From the NCBI GenBank assembly GCA_035236585.1, contig CP141127.1, positions 67,809,495 to 67,873,494 on the forward strand: DNA of 64,000 nucleotides, in the 5' to 3' direction. This stretch comes from Warburgia ugandensis (lineage: Eukaryota > Streptophyta > Magnoliopsida > Canellales > Canellaceae). This document shows positions 57,525 to 64,000 of the stretch, piece by piece. The notes under the pieces were generated by a model, which had not been told where the DNA came from, did no database searches, and worked only from the letters and a program-made list of their open reading frames with translations. A program made the position numbers and the translations under genes. Positions within the stretch are counted from its first letter, which is position 1. Each line of letters begins with the position of its first letter.

Positions 57525-59324
57525 TGCCATGCCCCAAAATGTAGAAGGTTTATTGTAGGGTTAAAAACATGATAGAATCTTAGGGTAGTTGTTCATGAGA
57601 TTAAAAAACTATAACATCATATAATAATAAAACTCCAAAATACATTTATTGAATTATAACAAAGCGTAAGGTATTACAACTTAAAACATTTCTAAAGTCA
57701 AATCTCAAACTAAACTTATTACAAATTTTCTAAGTACTAATGAAAGTGTTTCCTTATACAATTCAATTTACCTTAAACACATAAGTAAATAGAGCATGGA
57801 ACTCTCAAGTCTTTAAAAGCTTTCACTGATCTTAAGTTCACCAATCTTCCCCTTGTCTAAATTGCTTTATCCCTCTTAGTCAACTTTTCTAATATGAGAT
57901 TCTAAACAAGATCTCAATGTACTTATGTTTGTTAAGTATACAAATCTCTAACCACATGATATAATTAATGTTCTAATAGATCTACTTCTCATGTTCAATT
58001 TACTTCAATATAGAAATTCATAATGCATAATCAATTTCATATACATTCTAAAATATCAAACATTAATTTAATGACATGAGAGAATATAACTCTTAAAAGC
58101 ATTTAAAAAAAAAAAAGAATCCAAATATAAACGTAATTTGTATTGGTAAAACTAGTTCATTTGTTCGAAGATGAGCAACAGAAGTGATACCCATTGACAT
58201 ATAGTTCAAACAATTCCACTACCTTACTGATAAGATGAGGTTCAAAAACTCATCCATGGAGGTCAGACATATACTCTCTAATTAGTAGACTCAAAATAAC
58301 CAATATTGATCAAACACTAGCTCACACAGATCCAAGCCAAAAGTCCAACAAAATCCCTTTGAAGTACATCCCAACGAAGTCCCTAGCTAAAGTATATTTA
58401 AAAAAAGTCATCCACTATGATTATCATTGATTAGATGGAGATCAAATACAAAAATCTACATTGACGTCTTGTATGGAGCTAGACAAACCCCTTATAATGT
58501 CCTACTAGGGTCTAGAAGTTGGTGAGCTAGATGGATTTCACTGAAAAGGTAGATGAAGCACATCCTTATTTCATAAATCAGATTTTCAATATTTTCAAAT
58601 GTCATTGGTATATGGAATTCAAATCTTCACCCCTTTTGGTTAAAAATCTGTATTTCACTCAAAATACATATTTATTACAAATTTTACTTTTCAAATCTTT
58701 TCAACTCCCTTTGAAATTTATTATTTCATATGAATTATCAGACTTAGTCTTTAAAATAATCTTTTCAAAACTTGATAGTATAAAAATAATTAATTAAAAT
58801 ATCATATTAAAAATGATTCATTTATGCTATAAAATTTCTTAGTTATAAAACTATATTTATAATAAAACTAAGCTATGTATATAGTTCATACATATTATCT
58901 TTAAAAATTGTTTAAAAAACTTAGATACAAGTATAGTAAATTCTAAAACCATGCTATTCACATAATTTTTATATCCATCATTTATAAATTCAAGGTTATA
59001 AAATTTGATACTGAAAAGTCTTATTCTTAACCATTCAAAATTTAACTCATCAAATCTGAATTTTTAAAAACTAAAAATTTCTCAATTATACCTTGAATTT
59101 AAAAATTGTATCAAGTAAAAACCTATATTATATAATTATATGTGTATATAATCTTTGTATACTTTAGATCAAATTCTACTATACTTGCCTAATTGAAATA
59201 TTGGTTCTAAATACATGAAACATATAATTAGTGTTTACAAGATCAAAATATGAACTTCTATAATATCTAAATGTGGAATTCAAATCCATTTCATCTATAT
59301 TTGACCAAAAATTACGTTATGACA
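57525..59324 (-). mobile_element. 5' LTR of the minus-strand chromovirus remnant
   Basis: 1800 bp. On the minus strand it starts TGTCATAACG and ends GGGGCATGGCA beside the primer site. The interior is AT-rich and non-coding (including 58531-58797, a frame without recognisable domain). The second LTR is not in the window, so boundaries rest on terminal TG/CA and the adjoining primer site. Confidence 0.65.
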
Positions 59325-59456
59325 AGTCTTATAGTCTATCTTGATCTTTCTTTCTGATCCAATACATTTCTAAACTTCTTTCCTTGCGATGCTAAGTGCT
59401 TGAACACATTTTTCTCCAGAACATAGCTAAAAGAATTAGATGTAGAGCTTTTAAGG

Positions 59457-62588
<3,132 letters not shown>

Positions 62589-64000
62589 TTGGTGTAGCTT
62601 TAAAATTACTTGCAAGCACAAGAATCAATGTAGTATTTTGCACACAAGAGAGATCAATCCCATGAAGAATCTCACAGAATTTTCACTCGATTGGATCTTA
62701 TTTAGATTGCTTAGCCTGGCCAAAGAGAGAAGTATTTTGATTATACTAGGAATTTAAACAACATGGAATGGGAAACATGTATAAAATCTGAAACTAAAAA
62801 TAATTCTATTTTAAAAAAATTCCCTAACTCATGTGCATTCAATAAAAGAAACTAATCCAAAATTAGAATGAATGAATCTAGGAAACTTGCTGAAAATCAA
62901 ACTTTCCTAATCCTAAAATTTTTTAAAATTAAATTAAGAAACTTTATAAAGCTAAACTAAGATAAAAATAACTAAAAAAAGTGATGCTAAACAAAAATGA
63001 AACAAGGGAACAATAAACCACTTAATGGAAAGTCACCCAATTACCATGTGCATGACCTAACGAGTTGTGCACATGGTTCATGAATGAGAAAATGGCTGGA
63101 ATGTGTGAACTAAAAACTTGCTAACATGAGATCTAATCAAAATAGAAAATAAACTAACTAAAAATGTAAATGAGTTCCTATTGAATCAAGCAAATAACAC
63201 CTATGGACTGCTGGATATTATGCTTGAATCACGAAAGGTAAATTTCCAGAAATATGGAGCTCTTGGAACTTAAATCAATCAAAGCATGGATAGATATGGT
63301 GTGTGTGATTCAAGGCATGAAACATGATCATAAATCCAAAAATTTAATGAACTTTAAGCATGGAAATAACCAAGAGAAACTTTTCATGAATCATAACTTT
63401 ATTTGTTGGAATTTGGTACATGAATTGTGCACATGTACATAGAGAGCAAAGCTAAAAATTGTGCACTATTATAATGCCTAGAACTTGTGTAAAATTAAAG
63501 CTTAAACATGCTCCACCAATCTTGAACTAATCTTTGATATCATGCATGTGAAACTGAAAAGAAAAATCAATAGAGTAAGAGCGTGAAGATGGAAAGAAAT
63601 CAACAAAAACTAGTCCTAAATCTAGGTGAGAAATAAGGAAAAGATGAAGGGGAAACAAAAAGATTCAAAGCTACTATCCTCTTGGATGTCACTACAAGAG
63701 GAAAGATCACTTTCATCTTGAAGATTCAAGCATGAAAAGTACGAGAAGTGGAAGCAAAAGTGAAAGGGGAATAAAGAGGAACCTATGAGTAGGAAACTTA
63801 AATAACAAAGACAGCAATAAACACGCAATGAAAGTAGGGAATTAAGGCAAGGTACCAACCTGGAATTGAAGTCAAAATGAAATAAATAACTCAAGAAAAA
63901 GAGTGTGAAAGACAATGAAATGCAGCTAAGATGGTGAACTCCAAAATCCTACGAAGATCTCAAAGTAGATGTGCTTGACTTCAAGGAGTTATAATCAACT
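62589..64000 (-). mobile_element. Minus-strand Athila-like LTR, runs off the window
   Basis: The minus strand ends '..aagtaattttaaagctacac' at 62589-62610, as the LTRs of C and D do. Further in, 'ggatcttatttag' (62693), 'gaatttaaacaacatgga' (62749) and 'gtgcacatggttcatgaatga' (63066) match C (16080-16150) and B (5120). There is no primer site at 62560-62588, so it is a solo or truncated LTR. Frames inside (for example 63622-63915) have no known domain. Confidence 0.65.

Overview
This window is repeat-only plant DNA. It is AT-rich, with no intact host gene, no rRNA or tRNA gene and nothing bacterial. Almost all of it is explained by degenerate long terminal repeat (LTR) retrotransposons inserted into one another. 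The Asp-type and initiator-Met-type primer binding sites, the Athila-like gag/pol blocks, the chromovirus gag-protease block and the TRIM units all point to an angiosperm with a large, repeat-rich genome. The species cannot be told from the sequence. All coding domains carry stops or frameshifts.

Layout. 1-3235 is the 3' end and LTR of a plus-strand Athila-like Ty3/gypsy element (A). 3295-4062 is a chromovirus protease-RT fragment, cut by a minus-strand LTR (B, 4063-5146). At 5147 a second plus-strand Athila-like element (C) starts inside B. Its 5' LTR was split at 5848/14339 by an 8.5 kb non-autonomous element, LARD-1, with target duplication ATTTC. C continues with gag, protease, RT, RNase H and integrase (17375-22455), a second LTR (24166-26833) and then, unusually, another primer binding site and leader. 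26936-28125 is LTR debris. 28126-48155 is a minus-strand Athila-like element (D), tail-to-tail with C. The protease of D is broken by a 4.8 kb solo LTR (32407-44701, duplication ACAAT). That LTR is broken by a TRIM multimer (35518-42987, duplication AGATG), and the multimer is broken by a second, truncated LARD (36741-42590). About 48380-52508 is an inverted relative of the big solo LTR that lacks the TRIM. 52509-56335 is mostly unclassified. 56336-59324 is a minus-strand chromovirus gag-protease remnant with its 5' LTR. 59459-59576 is a compound microsatellite. 62589-64000 is a further minus-strand Athila-like LTR running off the end.

The order of insertion can be read directly: B before C before LARD-1, and D before solo LTR before TRIM multimer before LARD-2. 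The most interesting items are the LARD family (long LTRs, initiator-Met primer site, conserved TATA box, 3.4-3.5 kb non-coding interior), the TRIM multimer whose two outer ends are the same LTR end in opposite orientation, and LTR termini shared by the LARD and the 4.8 kb LTR. Alignments were made by eye, so boundaries without a target duplication are approximate.
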